Assembly: GCF_022815725.1 (NCBI RefSeq)
Contig: NZ_JALGRF010000001.1
Coordinates: 248,001 to 312,000, forward strand
Source: Streptomyces sp. APSN-46.1
GTDB taxonomy: Bacteria; Actinomycetota; Actinomycetes; Streptomycetales; Streptomycetaceae
Reading direction: 5' to 3'
DNA length: 64,000 nt
In this document: piece by piece, positions 6,985 through 16,183 of the stretch
Numbering within the stretch: the first letter of the stretch is position 1
How the letters are laid out: each line of letters opens with the position of its first letter
Program-made: the position numbers and the translations under genes
Notes under the pieces: generated by a model
Databases searched by the model: none
Told to the model about the DNA's origin: nothing
What the model saw: the letters and a program-made list of their open reading frames with translations, nothing else

Positions 6985-9305
6985 CCGTGCCGCAGACAGG
7001 GCCGCAGACCGCGCCGCAGGCCGCCCCGCAGACCGGGGCACCGCCGCGGGCGCCGCAGCTCCCTCCCGCCGGACGACGGCGTCACCGCCCCGAGGCCAAG
7101 GGCGGCGCCCGCCGCAGGCCCGCGCCCGCCCCCAGGGCCCCCAGGGGCAAGACGCCCCGCCCCGTACACACCCCCACCGTGCTGCAGATGGAGGCGGTGG
7201 AGTGCGGCGCCGCCGCCCTGGCCATGGTGCTCGGCCACTACGGCCGCTTCGTCCCCCTCGAAGAACTGCGCATCGGCTGCGGCGTCTCCCGCGACGGCTC
7301 CCGCGCCAGCAACCTCCTCAAGGCCGCCCGTGGTTACGGGCTGAAGGCCAAGGGCATGCAGATGGACCTGGCCGCGCTCGCCGAGGTGAGCGCCCCGGCC
7401 GTCCTCTTCTGGGAGTTCAACCACTACGTCGTCTACGACGGCATGAGCCGCCGGCTCGGACGCAGGGGCGTGTACGTCAACGACCCCGGCAAGGGCCGCC
7501 GGTTCGTCCCCATGGACGAGTTCGACACCAGCTTCACCGGTGTCGTGCTCACCTTCGAGCCGGGTGAAGGCTTCCGCCGCGGCGGCCGCAAGCCGGGCGT
7601 CCTGGGCGCCATGCCGGCCCGGCTGCGGGGCACTTCGGGCACCATGGCCGCCGCCGTGATCTCCAGCCTCCTCCTGGTGGCCGTCGGCGCGTCGGTGCCG
7701 GCCCTGAGCCGCACGTACATCGACATGTTCCTCATCGGGGAGCAGACGTCCCTGCTGGGTGTGCTGTTCGCCTCGATGGCCGTCGCCCTCGTACTCACCG
7801 CGACACTCACCGCGCTGCAGCAGGCGAATCTGCTGCGCGGGCGCATCATCTCCTCCACCCTGGGCAGTGCCCGCTTCTTCCGGCACCTGCTCAGACTTCC
7901 GGTCGCCTTCTACTCCCAGCGCAACCCGGCCGACCTGGTCCAGCGCCTGCAGTCCAACGACGCGGTCGCCGAGACCCTCGCCCGGGACCTGGCAGCCGCG
8001 GGCGTGGACGCCGTGGTGGTCGTCCTCTACGCGGTGCTGCTGTGGACGTACGATCCGCAGCTCACCCTCGTCGGCGTGCTGATCGCGCTGCTCAACGTGG
8101 TGGCCATGCGGATCGTGATCCGCCTGAGGGCCACCGGTACCCAGAAGCTGCGCGCCGAGAGCGCCCGGCTGACCAATACGTCCTACAGCGGTCTCCAACT
8201 CATCGAAACGATGAAGGCCACGGGCGGCGAGAACGGTTTCTTCCGCCGCTGGGCCGGACAGCACGCGGTCACCCTCGACGTGCAGCAGCGGCTCGGCGTG
8301 CCCAGCGCGTGGCTCGCGATCGTCGCGCCCACGCTGGCGGCGTTCAACAGTGCGCTGATCCTGATGATCGGCGGCCTGCGGGCGGTGGAGGGGCACCTCA
8401 CCGTGGGTCTGCTCGTCGCCTTTCAGGCCCTGGTGACCAGCTTCACCGCGCCGATCTCCCGGCTGGGCGGCGTCGCCGGAAGGATCCAGGACTTCGCGGC
8501 CGACGTCGCCCGCCTCAAGGACGTCGAGAACTTTCCCCTCGACCCGGTCTACTCGCGGCGCGAGCCGGCCGCCGGCACTCGCCGCCTCAAGGGCCATGTG
8601 GAGCTGGACCACCTCACCTTCGGCTACAGCCCACTGGACGCCCCGCTGCTCAAGGACTTCTCGCTCTCGGTCGGCCCCGGGCAGCAGGTCGCGCTCGTCG
8701 GCGGTTCCGGCAGCGGCAAGTCCACCGTCTCCCGGCTGATCTCCGGCCTCTACACCCCCTGGGAGGGGGCCATTCGCATCGACGGGATGCGGCTGGAGGA
8801 CATCCCGCGCGGCGCGCTGGCCGCCTCCGTCTCCTTCGTCGACCAGGACGTCTTCCTCTTCGAAGGCACCGTCCGTGACAACGTCACCCTGTGGGACCCC
8901 TCCATCCCGGACGAGGCCGTCATCGCCGCCCTTGAGGACGCCGCCGTCCACGACGTGGTCGCCCGCCGCCCCGGTGGCATCCACAGCCGCGTCGAGCAGG
9001 ACGGTCGTAACTTCTCCGGCGGCCAGCGGCAGCGCCTGGAGATCGCCCGGGCGCTCGTGCGCCGCCCCAGCATCATGGTCCTCGACGAAGTGACCAGCGC
9101 CCTGGACTCGGTGACCGAGCAGGTCATCATCGACAACCTGCGCCGCCGTGGCTGCGCCTGTGTGGTCATCGCCCACCGGCTGAGCACGGTGCGCGACAGC
9201 GACGAGATCGTCGTGCTCGACCGGGGCACGGTCGTGGAACGCGGGCGGCACGAGTATCTGGTCGCCGCGCAGGGCCCGTACGCCGAACTGGTCAAGGAGC
9301 ACTGA
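6981..9305 (+). CDS. peptidase-C39 ABC transporter (leader-cleaving bacteriocin exporter, NHLM ABC1 type)
   Basis: A 774-residue peptidase-containing ABC transporter. After a Pro/Gln-rich N-terminal tail, the C39 peptidase shows Cys75 in QMEAVECGAAAL, His148 in FNHYVVYDG and Asp168 in VNDPGKG, the expected catalytic set for cutting after Gly-Gly. A membrane domain follows. The ATPase has Walker A GGSGSGKST (Lys580), signature [15 protein letters not shown], Walker B MVLDEVTSALD and H-loop IAHRLST. Its substrate is presumably the peptide encoded at 5840-6079. The start overlaps the adaptor stop, and the stop is followed after one base by the next gene's GTG. Confidence 0.9.
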   Translation: MTVPQTGPQTAPQAAPQTGAPPRAPQLPPAGRRRHRPEAKGGARRRPAPAPRAPRGKTPRPVHTPTVLQMEAVECGAAALAMVLGHYGRFVPLEELRIGCGVSRDGSRASNLLKAARGYGLKAKGMQMDLAALAEVSAPAVLFWEFNHYVVYDGMSRRLGRRGVYVNDPGKGRRFVPMDEFDTSFTGVVLTFEPGEGFRRGGRKPGVLGAMPARLRGTSGTMAAAVISSLLLVAVGASVPALSRTYIDMFLIGEQTSLLGVLFASMAVALVLTATLTALQQANLLRGRIISSTLGSARFFRHLLRLPVAFYSQRNPADLVQRLQSNDAVAETLARDLAAAGVDAVVVVLYAVLLWTYDPQLTLVGVLIALLNVVAMRIVIRLRATGTQKLRAESARLTNTSYSGLQLIETMKATGGENGFFRRWAGQHAVTLDVQQRLGVPSAWLAIVAPTLAAFNSALILMIGGLRAVEGHLTVGLLVAFQALVTSFTAPISRLGGVAGRIQDFAADVARLKDVENFPLDPVYSRREPAAGTRRLKGHVELDHLTFGYSPLDAPLLKDFSLSVGPGQQVALVGGSGSGKSTVSRLISGLYTPWEGAIRIDGMRLEDIPRGALAASVSFVDQDVFLFEGTVRDNVTLWDPSIPDEAVIAALEDAAVHDVVARRPGGIHSRVEQDGRNFSGGQRQRLEIARALVRRPSIMVLDEVTSALDSVTEQVIIDNLRRRGCACVVIAHRLSTVRDSDEIVVLDRGTVVERGRHEYLVAAQGPYAELVKEH

Positions 9306-9306
9306 G

Positions 9307-12234
9307 GTGACGCACGCGCACCACGCCACCGCCACCGCCAGCACCACGGCCACCGCTACCGTCGGCCCGTCGGGCGGAGCCCCGGACCCGGTCGTCGCGG
9401 CCCTGGGCGGACTGGGCTCGCCGGTCGACTGCACGGGCCTGCGCAGCCTGTCCCTGGAGGGCCCGCTCGTCCTGTGGCTCGTCGTGCGGGGCGAGTTGGA
9501 CCTGTTCGCCGTCGACGCCGCGCAGGCCGGGCACTGGCACTTCCTGGGCCGGCTGGAGCCGGGCACGCTGCTGCTGGGCCCGGCCGAGGGCCCTGACCAC
9601 ACCCTGGTCGGCCGACCCCTACAGGGATGCCGGCTGCGCCGCATCGAACTGCGGGAGCTGTACCGCCCGGAGTACGGCGACCAGTTCTACGCCGAGCAGC
9701 CCTACGGCGACCAGTTCCACGGCGAGCAGTGGTACGCCGGTCAAGGGCAGTACGGCGCCGCCGCCGGAGGACAACCGAGCCCCCTTGAGGACGCCTTCGC
9801 GCGCGGCGTCGGCCGCGGCCTGCGCGTGCTCTACCAGGCACCGCTGGACGGCAGCGCCATCACCGAGCATGGCGCGGCCGACGAGGACATCCTGTGGATG
9901 CGGATCACCCCCGGCAGTGTGCAGTACGGCGCCGTGTACGAGACGGAGGCGGTGGGCACCCTCCTCGTCGACGCGGCGATGTGGCAGGGCATGGTCGACC
10001 AGCAGTACCGGCTGCTGTACGCCCTGGACGGCTGGATCGAACAGCTGGAGCGCGCGCACGAGGACCGCACGGCGGCCGGAATCCAGGCGGGCCGGGCCGC
10101 CCGTACCCAGGCGGACCGGACGCTGCTGGCGTCCATCGGCCGCTCCGGCCGGGGTTCCCGCCGGAGCGCGAGCGTCGACGCGACCTTCGCCGTGTGCCGC
10201 CTGGTCGCCGACGCGGCCCGCATCACCCTGTCCGAACCGGCCGAGACCGGCACTACGGCCGAGCAGACGGATCCCGTCGAACGCATCGCGCTCGCCTCGC
10301 GGATCCGCACCCGCGTGGTCGGGCTCAGCGGGCGCTGGTGGCGGGAGAACAGCGGTCCGCTGGTGGGCCGGCGCGAGAAGGACGGCGCGCCGGTCGCCCT
10401 GATGTGGCGGCGCGGCGGCTACGAGGCGGTCGACCCCGCCACCGGCACGCGGGAGCGCATCGGGAAGACCAACGAGACCGCCTTCGAACCGCGCGCCGTC
10501 ATGCTGTACCGCCCGCTGCCCGACGGGCGGGTGGGCCTGCCGGCGCTGCTCCGCTTCAGCGTGCGCGGCACCCTCCCGGAGCTTCGCAGTCTCCTCCTGG
10601 GCGGGCTGGTCGCGGTGGTCCTGGGCGCACTGGTGCCGATCGCCACCGGCCAGGTCCTCGGCCGGTACGTCCCGCGGGCCGAGAACGGCCTCATCGTGCA
10701 GACCGGGCTGGCCCTGATCGCGACCGGCATCGTCTCGGCCGCCTTCATGCTGCTGCAGAACACCTCCATCCTGCGCATGGAGGGCCGCATCGAGGCCACC
10801 TTGCAGCCGGCGGTGTGGGACCGGCTGCTGCGGCTGCCGACGAAGTTCTTCACCGGCCGCTCCACGGGCGAACTGGCCGGCGCGGCGATGGGCATCAGCG
10901 CCATCCGCCGCGTGCTGTCCGGCATCGGCCCGGTCTGCGTACAGGCGGGCGCGGTCGGCGCGATGAACCTCGTACTGCTGCTCGTCTACAGCGTGCCGCT
11001 GGCGATGGCGGCGCTCGCCATGCTGGTCGTCATCGCGGGCGTCTTCCTGGGCCTGGGGCTGTGGCAGCTGCGCTACCAGCGCCGGCTGATCAAGCTCGGC
11101 CACCAGCTCAACAACCAGGCCTTCCAGACCCTGCGCGGCCTGCCCAAGCTCCGCGTCGCCGCGGCCGAGAGCTTCGCGTACGCCGCCTGGGCGCGGGAAT
11201 TCGCCCGTACCCGCGATCTGCAGCAGCGCATCGGCCGGATACAGAACGTCATCACGGTCCTGGGCGCCGTCCACCTGCCGCTGTGCACGCTGGTGATGTT
11301 CATGCTGCTGGCCGGACCGGCCCGCGGCGCCATGTCCGCCAGTGAGTTCCTCACCTTCAGCACCGCGCTGACGATGCTGCTGTCCTCGGTCACGCAGCTG
11401 ACCGGTGCGCTCATCTCGGCCGCCGCCGTGCTGCCGATGTTCGAGCAGATCAAGCCGGTCCTGCGGGAGACCCCCGAGGTGGGCCGCTCCAGTACCCGGC
11501 CGGGCGAGCTGACCGGCGCCATCGAGGCCAAGAACCTGTCCTACCGCTATGCCGACGACGGCCCGCTCGTACTCGACGACGTCAACTTCCGCGTCGGGCA
11601 GGGCGAGTTCGTCGCGATCGTCGGGGCCAGCGGCTGCGGCAAATCGACACTGCTGCGGTTGCTCATCGGCTTCGACAAGCCCGTCTCCGGCAGCGTGCTG
11701 TACGACGGCCAAGACCTGGCGGCGCTCGACCAGGCGGCCGTGCGCCGCCAGTGCGGCGTCGTCCTGCAGAACGCCCAGCCCTTCACCGGCTCGATCCTCG
11801 ACTGTATCTGCGGCGCCGGGACGTTCTCGCTGGAGGAGGCGTGGGAAGCCGCCGCGATGGCGGGCCTGGCGGAGGACATCAAGGCCATGCCGATGGGCAT
11901 GCACACCATGCTGTCCGACGGCGGCGGCACCGTCTCGGGCGGCCAGCGCCAACGGCTGATGATCGCCCAGGCCCTCATCCGCAAGCCGCGCATCCTGTTC
12001 TTCGACGAGGCCACCAGCGCGCTGGACAACGAAGCCCAGGGCGTGGTCATCGAATCCACCCGGACCTTGCACGCCACCCGCATCGTGATCGCCCACCGTC
12101 TCTCCACGATCATGGACGCCGACCGCGTGATCGCCATGTCGGACGGCCGGATCGTCCAGCAGGGCCCACCCGCCGAACTGCTCGCCGACCCGGCCGGCCT
12201 CTTCCACGACCTGGTCCGCCGCCAGCTGCGATGA
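9307..12234 (+). CDS. NHLM-type bacteriocin ABC transporter, permease/ATPase (ABC2)
   Basis: A 975-residue ABC protein without a C39 peptidase, the second transporter typical of NHLM systems. The first 400 or so residues are soluble and resemble the cyclic-nucleotide-like N-terminal region of this subfamily. They contain a Tyr/Gln-rich stretch with repeated YGDQF-type units (9661-9760). A membrane domain follows, then the ATPase with Walker A GASGCGKST (Lys779), signature [15 protein letters not shown], Walker B LFFDEATSALD and H-loop IAHRLST. The GTG start lies one base after the previous stop, so the two transporters are co-translated. It ends 25 bp from the convergent carboxypeptidase gene. 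Confidence 0.88.
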   Translation: MTHAHHATATASTTATATVGPSGGAPDPVVAALGGLGSPVDCTGLRSLSLEGPLVLWLVVRGELDLFAVDAAQAGHWHFLGRLEPGTLLLGPAEGPDHTLVGRPLQGCRLRRIELRELYRPEYGDQFYAEQPYGDQFHGEQWYAGQGQYGAAAGGQPSPLEDAFARGVGRGLRVLYQAPLDGSAITEHGAADEDILWMRITPGSVQYGAVYETEAVGTLLVDAAMWQGMVDQQYRLLYALDGWIEQLERAHEDRTAAGIQAGRAARTQADRTLLASIGRSGRGSRRSASVDATFAVCRLVADAARITLSEPAETGTTAEQTDPVERIALASRIRTRVVGLSGRWWRENSGPLVGRREKDGAPVALMWRRGGYEAVDPATGTRERIGKTNETAFEPRAVMLYRPLPDGRVGLPALLRFSVRGTLPELRSLLLGGLVAVVLGALVPIATGQVLGRYVPRAENGLIVQTGLALIATGIVSAAFMLLQNTSILRMEGRIEATLQPAVWDRLLRLPTKFFTGRSTGELAGAAMGISAIRRVLSGIGPVCVQAGAVGAMNLVLLLVYSVPLAMAALAMLVVIAGVFLGLGLWQLRYQRRLIKLGHQLNNQAFQTLRGLPKLRVAAAESFAYAAWAREFARTRDLQQRIGRIQNVITVLGAVHLPLCTLVMFMLLAGPARGAMSASEFLTFSTALTMLLSSVTQLTGALISAAAVLPMFEQIKPVLRETPEVGRSSTRPGELTGAIEAKNLSYRYADDGPLVLDDVNFRVGQGEFVAIVGASGCGKSTLLRLLIGFDKPVSGSVLYDGQDLAALDQAAVRRQCGVVLQNAQPFTGSILDCICGAGTFSLEEAWEAAAMAGLAEDIKAMPMGMHTMLSDGGGTVSGGQRQRLMIAQALIRKPRILFFDEATSALDNEAQGVVIESTRTLHATRIVIAHRLSTIMDADRVIAMSDGRIVQQGPPAELLADPAGLFHDLVRRQLR

Positions 12235-12259
12235 CGGGCCGAGCGAGCTGAACGGACCA

Positions 12260-13471
12260 TCACGGCAGGCGTGCGTGAGGTGCGCCCGGCCGCCTGCTTC
12301 GCCTGCTTCGGCGGCTTCGCAGGACGGCTGCCCCGGCGAGGCTCGTCGCGACGAGGAGCACGGCCGACACCGCGTAGGCCGTGCGGGTACTCGTCCGGGG
12401 GCGGGCCGGCTGGGCGGCGCGAGCGGTGACGAAGCCCGGCGGCGCGGGTGACGCCGGGGGAACCAGCGATCCGACCGGATCCACCCGTCCCGCCGCGGCG
12501 AATCCCCAGTCCAGCAGGGACCAGGCTTCCTCGTACACCGCGTTTCCGTCGCCCCGCTGAGGGTTCATCACCGTCACCAGCAGGGTGCGGCCGCCTCGGC
12601 GGGCTGCGGCGATCAGGGTGTAACCCGCCCGAGAGGTGTAGCCGTTCTTGACGCCGAGGATCCCCGGGTACCGGCCCACTCCGTCTTCACCGGTCACCAG
12701 CCGGTTGGTGTTCTCGATTCCATAGGTCCAGGTGGGGCTGCCGTCGCCGCGGGTGCCGCCGGGGAAGCGGGCGTCGGCGGTCGCCGCGTACTCGGCGAAG
12801 GCCGGGTCCGCGAGGCCCGTACGGCCGAAGACGGCAAGATCGTAGGCCGAGGAAGCCTGGCCGTCCGCGTCGTAGCCGTCCGGGGAGACAACGGTGGTGT
12901 CCCGTGCGCCCAGGACGCGCGCCTTGGCCTGCATCTGCGCCGCCGTGGCTTCCCAGCCGCCGTTCATCTCGGCCAGTACGTGCACGGCATCGTTACCCGA
13001 GCTGAGGAAGACACCCCGCCACAGATCCGCCACCCGGTAGGTGTGATCCGCGGAAACACCCACCACACTGCTCCCCTCCGGTACCTCGTCCAGCTCGGCC
13101 TCGGTGACCGTGTGCCGGCCCGAGCCGGAAAGGTGGGGCAGCGCGGTGAGGGCGAAGAGGGTCTTGAGGGCGCTGGCCGGAGGCAGCCGGCGGTGTGCGT
13201 CGTGGGCGGCGAGCACCTCACCCGTGCGGACATCGGCCACCAGCCACGACAGGGCGGACACGGCGTCCGGCAGCTCGGGCGCTCCGTGTCGCCCCCGCAC
13301 GTGGGTCCCGGATCGGTGCAACAGTGATGCGCCGGCGGACGAGGCGGGTCGTGGCGGCAGCGGCTCGGTTCGCGGGGTGCCCATGGCCGTCGGTGCGAGG
13401 AGGACCGACGCACCGATGGCGAGAGCTGCCGCACCGCAGCCGGTTCTGCGCCCAGAGGATCTGATGCTCAT
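12260..13471 (-). CDS. secreted D-alanyl-D-alanine carboxypeptidase (peptidase S11)
   Basis: A 403-residue penicillin-binding D,D-carboxypeptidase that trims peptidoglycan stem peptides outside the membrane. It has a signal peptide (residues 1 to about 31) and the three active-site motifs SALK (Ser100-Lys103), SGN (158-160) and KNG (275-277). The KNG in place of KTG is common in actinobacterial S11 proteins. A C-terminal membrane helix (AYAVSAVLLVATSLAGAAVL) followed by an Arg-rich tail should anchor it in the membrane. The ATG is at 13471, and no clear ribosome site is visible. It stands alone, 70 bp from the LMF-like gene on the same strand. Confidence 0.9.
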   Translation of the reverse strand: MSIRSSGRRTGCGAAALAIGASVLLAPTAMGTPRTEPLPPRPASSAGASLLHRSGTHVRGRHGAPELPDAVSALSWLVADVRTGEVLAAHDAHRRLPPASALKTLFALTALPHLSGSGRHTVTEAELDEVPEGSSVVGVSADHTYRVADLWRGVFLSSGNDAVHVLAEMNGGWEATAAQMQAKARVLGARDTTVVSPDGYDADGQASSAYDLAVFGRTGLADPAFAEYAATADARFPGGTRGDGSPTWTYGIENTNRLVTGEDGVGRYPGILGVKNGYTSRAGYTLIAAARRGGRTLLVTVMNPQRGDGNAVYEEAWSLLDWGFAAAGRVDPVGSLVPPASPAPPGFVTARAAQPARPRTSTRTAYAVSAVLLVATSLAGAAVLRSRRSRRSRRPGAPHARLP

Positions 13472-13542
13472 TCAGCCAGCGTAGGAAGGTATCGGGCCGC
13501 CCGCAGCGGTGTGTGAGCCGACCGGCGGTACGTCGTCGGCCG

Positions 13543-14970
13543 TCACCGTGCCTTCGTGACCGCCGGCAGGAATTCGCCCGCGAGCGTGCGGTGCCACCAC
13601 GTCCGGCCGCGCAGAAGCTCGTGCCGGTCGGTGAACGCGTAGCGGTAGAGGCGGGCGCGGATGCACGTGGGTGGGGAGGTGGGGAAGGGGTTGCCGCGCA
13701 GAAGCTTGAGGGTGGCCGGGTCGTTGTCCAGGAGCTTCGCGACGAACGCTCCGAACCAGGGCACCGCGTAGGAGGGTGAGATGGCGGCGAACCACATCAG
13801 CCAGTCCAGGCGCAGGTGGTACGGCGCGACCTGCGGCGGGAGGCGGCGTACGTCGCCGGGTTTGCCCTTGAAGCGGTACTCCTTCCATACCGTGTCGTCG
13901 GTGATCTCCGGCTCGTCGGTGCCTTCGATCACCACTTCGTGGCGGACCCGGCCGACGCTGCCGAAAGCACCGTAGGTGTTGACCAGGTGAAGCGGGTTGA
14001 AGGACGTGTTCATCACCTGGTCCCGGGAGAGCATGTTGCGGACCGGCCAGTAACTGAGCACGGCCACGAAAACGGCGACCACCAGCACGATGCCCTGGTA
14101 CCAGGCGGGTGGTGCGGCCAGCGCCGGAGTCTGGGGCAGCGGCAGGACTTCGGCGGCCCGCCCTCCGTCGATCGCGGTGAGCGCGAGCAGCATGGCCAGC
14201 CAGTTGAGCCAGGCGAAGTTGCCGGATGCCACGAGCCAGAGTTGCGTGACGACTATGACGCCGGCGGCCACGCTCGCGACGGGTTGCGGCGCGAAGAGGG
14301 CCACGGGGGCGCCGAGCTGGGCGACGTGGTTCGCGGCGGTCTCGACCCGGTGCAGCGGTCTGGGCAGGTGGTGGAAGAGCCAGCTGAGGGGGCTCGGCAT
14401 CGGCTGGGTCTCGTGGTGGTAGTACAGGCACGTCAGGTCGCGCCAGCACGGGTCGCCGCGCAGTTTGATCAGCCCGGCGCCGAATTCCAGACGGAACAGC
14501 AGCCAGCGCATCATCCACAGCACCAGGACCGGGGGAGCCGTCCGGTCATTGCCCAGGAAGATCGCCAGGAAGCCGGCCTCCAGGAGCAGCGATTCCCACA
14601 TGAAGGCGTACCAGGTCTGGCCGATATTGACGATCGACAGGTACAGCACCCACAGGAGTGCCCACAGGAGCATCGACGCCCACAACGGCACGCGGTCGGC
14701 CGCGCCCGCCACGAGGGCCGCGGACAGTGCCACCCCCGTCCACGCCGTGATCGCGAAGAATCGGTCGGAGTAATGGAAGTGGAAGATGCTGGGTGAGTGG
14801 CGGAAGGGTACGGCCGCCAGGAAACGCGGCGCCGGGAGCAGCCCCCGCTCGCCGATGAGCGCCCGGAACTGGTTCGCGGAGCTCAGGAAGGCGACGAAGT
14901 ACAGGGCGGCCAGACCACGCTGGAAGATCAGCCTGCCCAGCCAGTACGTGTCATCGGTGAACCACTCCAC
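13543..14970 (-). CDS. lipase maturation factor (LMF1-like) family membrane protein
   Basis: A 475-residue polytopic membrane protein of the lipase maturation factor family, named after animal LMF1, which helps lipases fold in the endoplasmic reticulum. The C-terminal block WKEYRFKGKPGD, PYHLRLDWLMWF and RARLYRYAFTD is the family hallmark, preceded by about eight hydrophobic segments. The bacterial role is unknown, and helping secreted enzymes to fold is only an analogy. The GTG start at 14970 follows GGAGGGC. It is 64 bp downstream of the second baeRF gene on the same strand. Confidence 0.82.
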   Translation of the reverse strand: MEWFTDDTYWLGRLIFQRGLAALYFVAFLSSANQFRALIGERGLLPAPRFLAAVPFRHSPSIFHFHYSDRFFAITAWTGVALSAALVAGAADRVPLWASMLLWALLWVLYLSIVNIGQTWYAFMWESLLLEAGFLAIFLGNDRTAPPVLVLWMMRWLLFRLEFGAGLIKLRGDPCWRDLTCLYYHHETQPMPSPLSWLFHHLPRPLHRVETAANHVAQLGAPVALFAPQPVASVAAGVIVVTQLWLVASGNFAWLNWLAMLLALTAIDGGRAAEVLPLPQTPALAAPPAWYQGIVLVVAVFVAVLSYWPVRNMLSRDQVMNTSFNPLHLVNTYGAFGSVGRVRHEVVIEGTDEPEITDDTVWKEYRFKGKPGDVRRLPPQVAPYHLRLDWLMWFAAISPSYAVPWFGAFVAKLLDNDPATLKLLRGNPFPTSPPTCIRARLYRYAFTDRHELLRGRTWWHRTLAGEFLPAVTKAR

Positions 14971-15034
14971 AGCAGCCCTCCGTGCGAGGGTTACGCACCG
15001 CCTGGGCGTGACTTCGGAGGGTCATTGCCGACCC

Positions 15035-16183
15035 TCACATGCTCCACCGCAACACCGCCCCCAGTCCGCCCGCGGGTCCGGGCATTCCGTCGGGGACGAG
15101 GAGGACCTCGCCTCCGGCCGCCGCGGCGGACCGCAGCAGCGCGTCGTCCGCGCGGGCCCGCTCGGGTTTGGCGACGCCCATCGCCTGCGCCTGGCCGCGC
15201 TGGACGGCGACGTCGTCGACGCCGGGGCCGATCCACACCTCACGCCGCGCGTCGGAGGCGTCCGGGGTGAGGAGGAGGGTGGCCACCTGGTGGTTGCGTA
15301 CGGCGTCCACCACGGCCGGCATGCCTTCGGCGGCCTCTCCCGGTCCGGTGTCCACGGTGGATTCGCGGTGCTCGCCGGGCTTGCCGCGGCCGATGCGGAA
15401 GCGCTCAAGTGCGCTTTCGAGCCGGTCATGGGCGAACTTCTCGCGTGCCTGCGTGATCTGCTGGTCGAGGAGGCGCTTCGAGGCCCCAGGGGACCTGCTG
15501 CCGTTCTCGACCTCGACGGTGACGGCCTGGATACGCTCGGGCAGCCGGTTGTAGACGGCCCGGCGCTCGCGGGAGTCGCCGGCCAGGACCAGTAGCTCGG
15601 CGCCGCTCTCCGGCCACCGGCGGGCGAGCTCGGCCGTGATGATGTCGGCCGTCTCGTTCCAGGCGTTCTCGACCTTGTTGCGGTAGTGCCATTCGTACCG
15701 GTCCGTGGGAACGCTGCGGTGTCCGCGGCCCTGCCATTCCTTGCCCTGGGCCTGGCCCACCGTTTCGCGCCGGTCGGCGTCGCGCAGTTCCAGATCGGCT
15801 CCCGTGCGGTCGACGTACGCCACCAGGCAGCTCGGCTCGTCGCCCCGCAGCCATGCGAGGGGCGCGATGTGCGGCAGGATCGACCACGTCGCCTCCACTT
15901 CGGGCGGGCTCACCGCGAGGGGGAGGTCGAGAACGACCTCGGCGCCCGTGGCGAAGAGTGCGCGGCCGGGGGGCGCCCCGGAGACGGGCTCCTGGGCGAG
16001 CGTGTTCATGACCGCGCGGGTGGTGTAGGCGTCGGCACCCGCTTCGATGAGCTGGGACGCGACCGAGCGCTCGCGGAGTTGCTGGATCTTCTGGGCGTCC
16101 TCGGTGGCGCGGGTGGTGTCGATGTATACCGAGGCCCATGGGCCTGGCTTGGTGAAGAGCGGTTTGAGGAATCCGAGTTCCAT
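15035..16183 (-). CDS. Vms1/Ankzf1-type peptidyl-tRNA hydrolase family protein (baeRF), copy 2
   Basis: A 382-residue paralogue of the protein at 2963-4060. It has the same opening (MELGFLKPLFTKPGPWASVYIDTTR), an internal LLVLAGD strand and a C-terminal lobe (VATLLLTPDASDARREVWIGP). The family is related to eRF1/Vms1 and is proposed to act in ribosome rescue or stress, which is not shown here. The ATG at 16183 is preferred over the in-frame ATG at 16195 because GGGGGAC precedes it at usable distance and the paralogue starts at the same place. The gene diverges from the serine hydrolase across about 0.5 kb. Confidence 0.8.
   Translation of the reverse strand: MELGFLKPLFTKPGPWASVYIDTTRATEDAQKIQQLRERSVASQLIEAGADAYTTRAVMNTLAQEPVSGAPPGRALFATGAEVVLDLPLAVSPPEVEATWSILPHIAPLAWLRGDEPSCLVAYVDRTGADLELRDADRRETVGQAQGKEWQGRGHRSVPTDRYEWHYRNKVENAWNETADIITAELARRWPESGAELLVLAGDSRERRAVYNRLPERIQAVTVEVENGSRSPGASKRLLDQQITQAREKFAHDRLESALERFRIGRGKPGEHRESTVDTGPGEAAEGMPAVVDAVRNHQVATLLLTPDASDARREVWIGPGVDDVAVQRGQAQAMGVAKPERARADDALLRSAAAAGGEVLLVPDGMPGPAGGLGAVLRWSM

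Noticed and set aside
6873-9644. 923-codon antisense open frame over the C39-ABC gene
   Set aside because: No domain and Asp/His/Arg-rich shadow sequence; catalytic motifs lie on the plus strand.
9619-12207. Long antisense open frame over the NHLM ABC2 gene
   Set aside because: Same GC-driven artefact: composition is unnatural and the plus strand has Walker A, signature and membrane domain.
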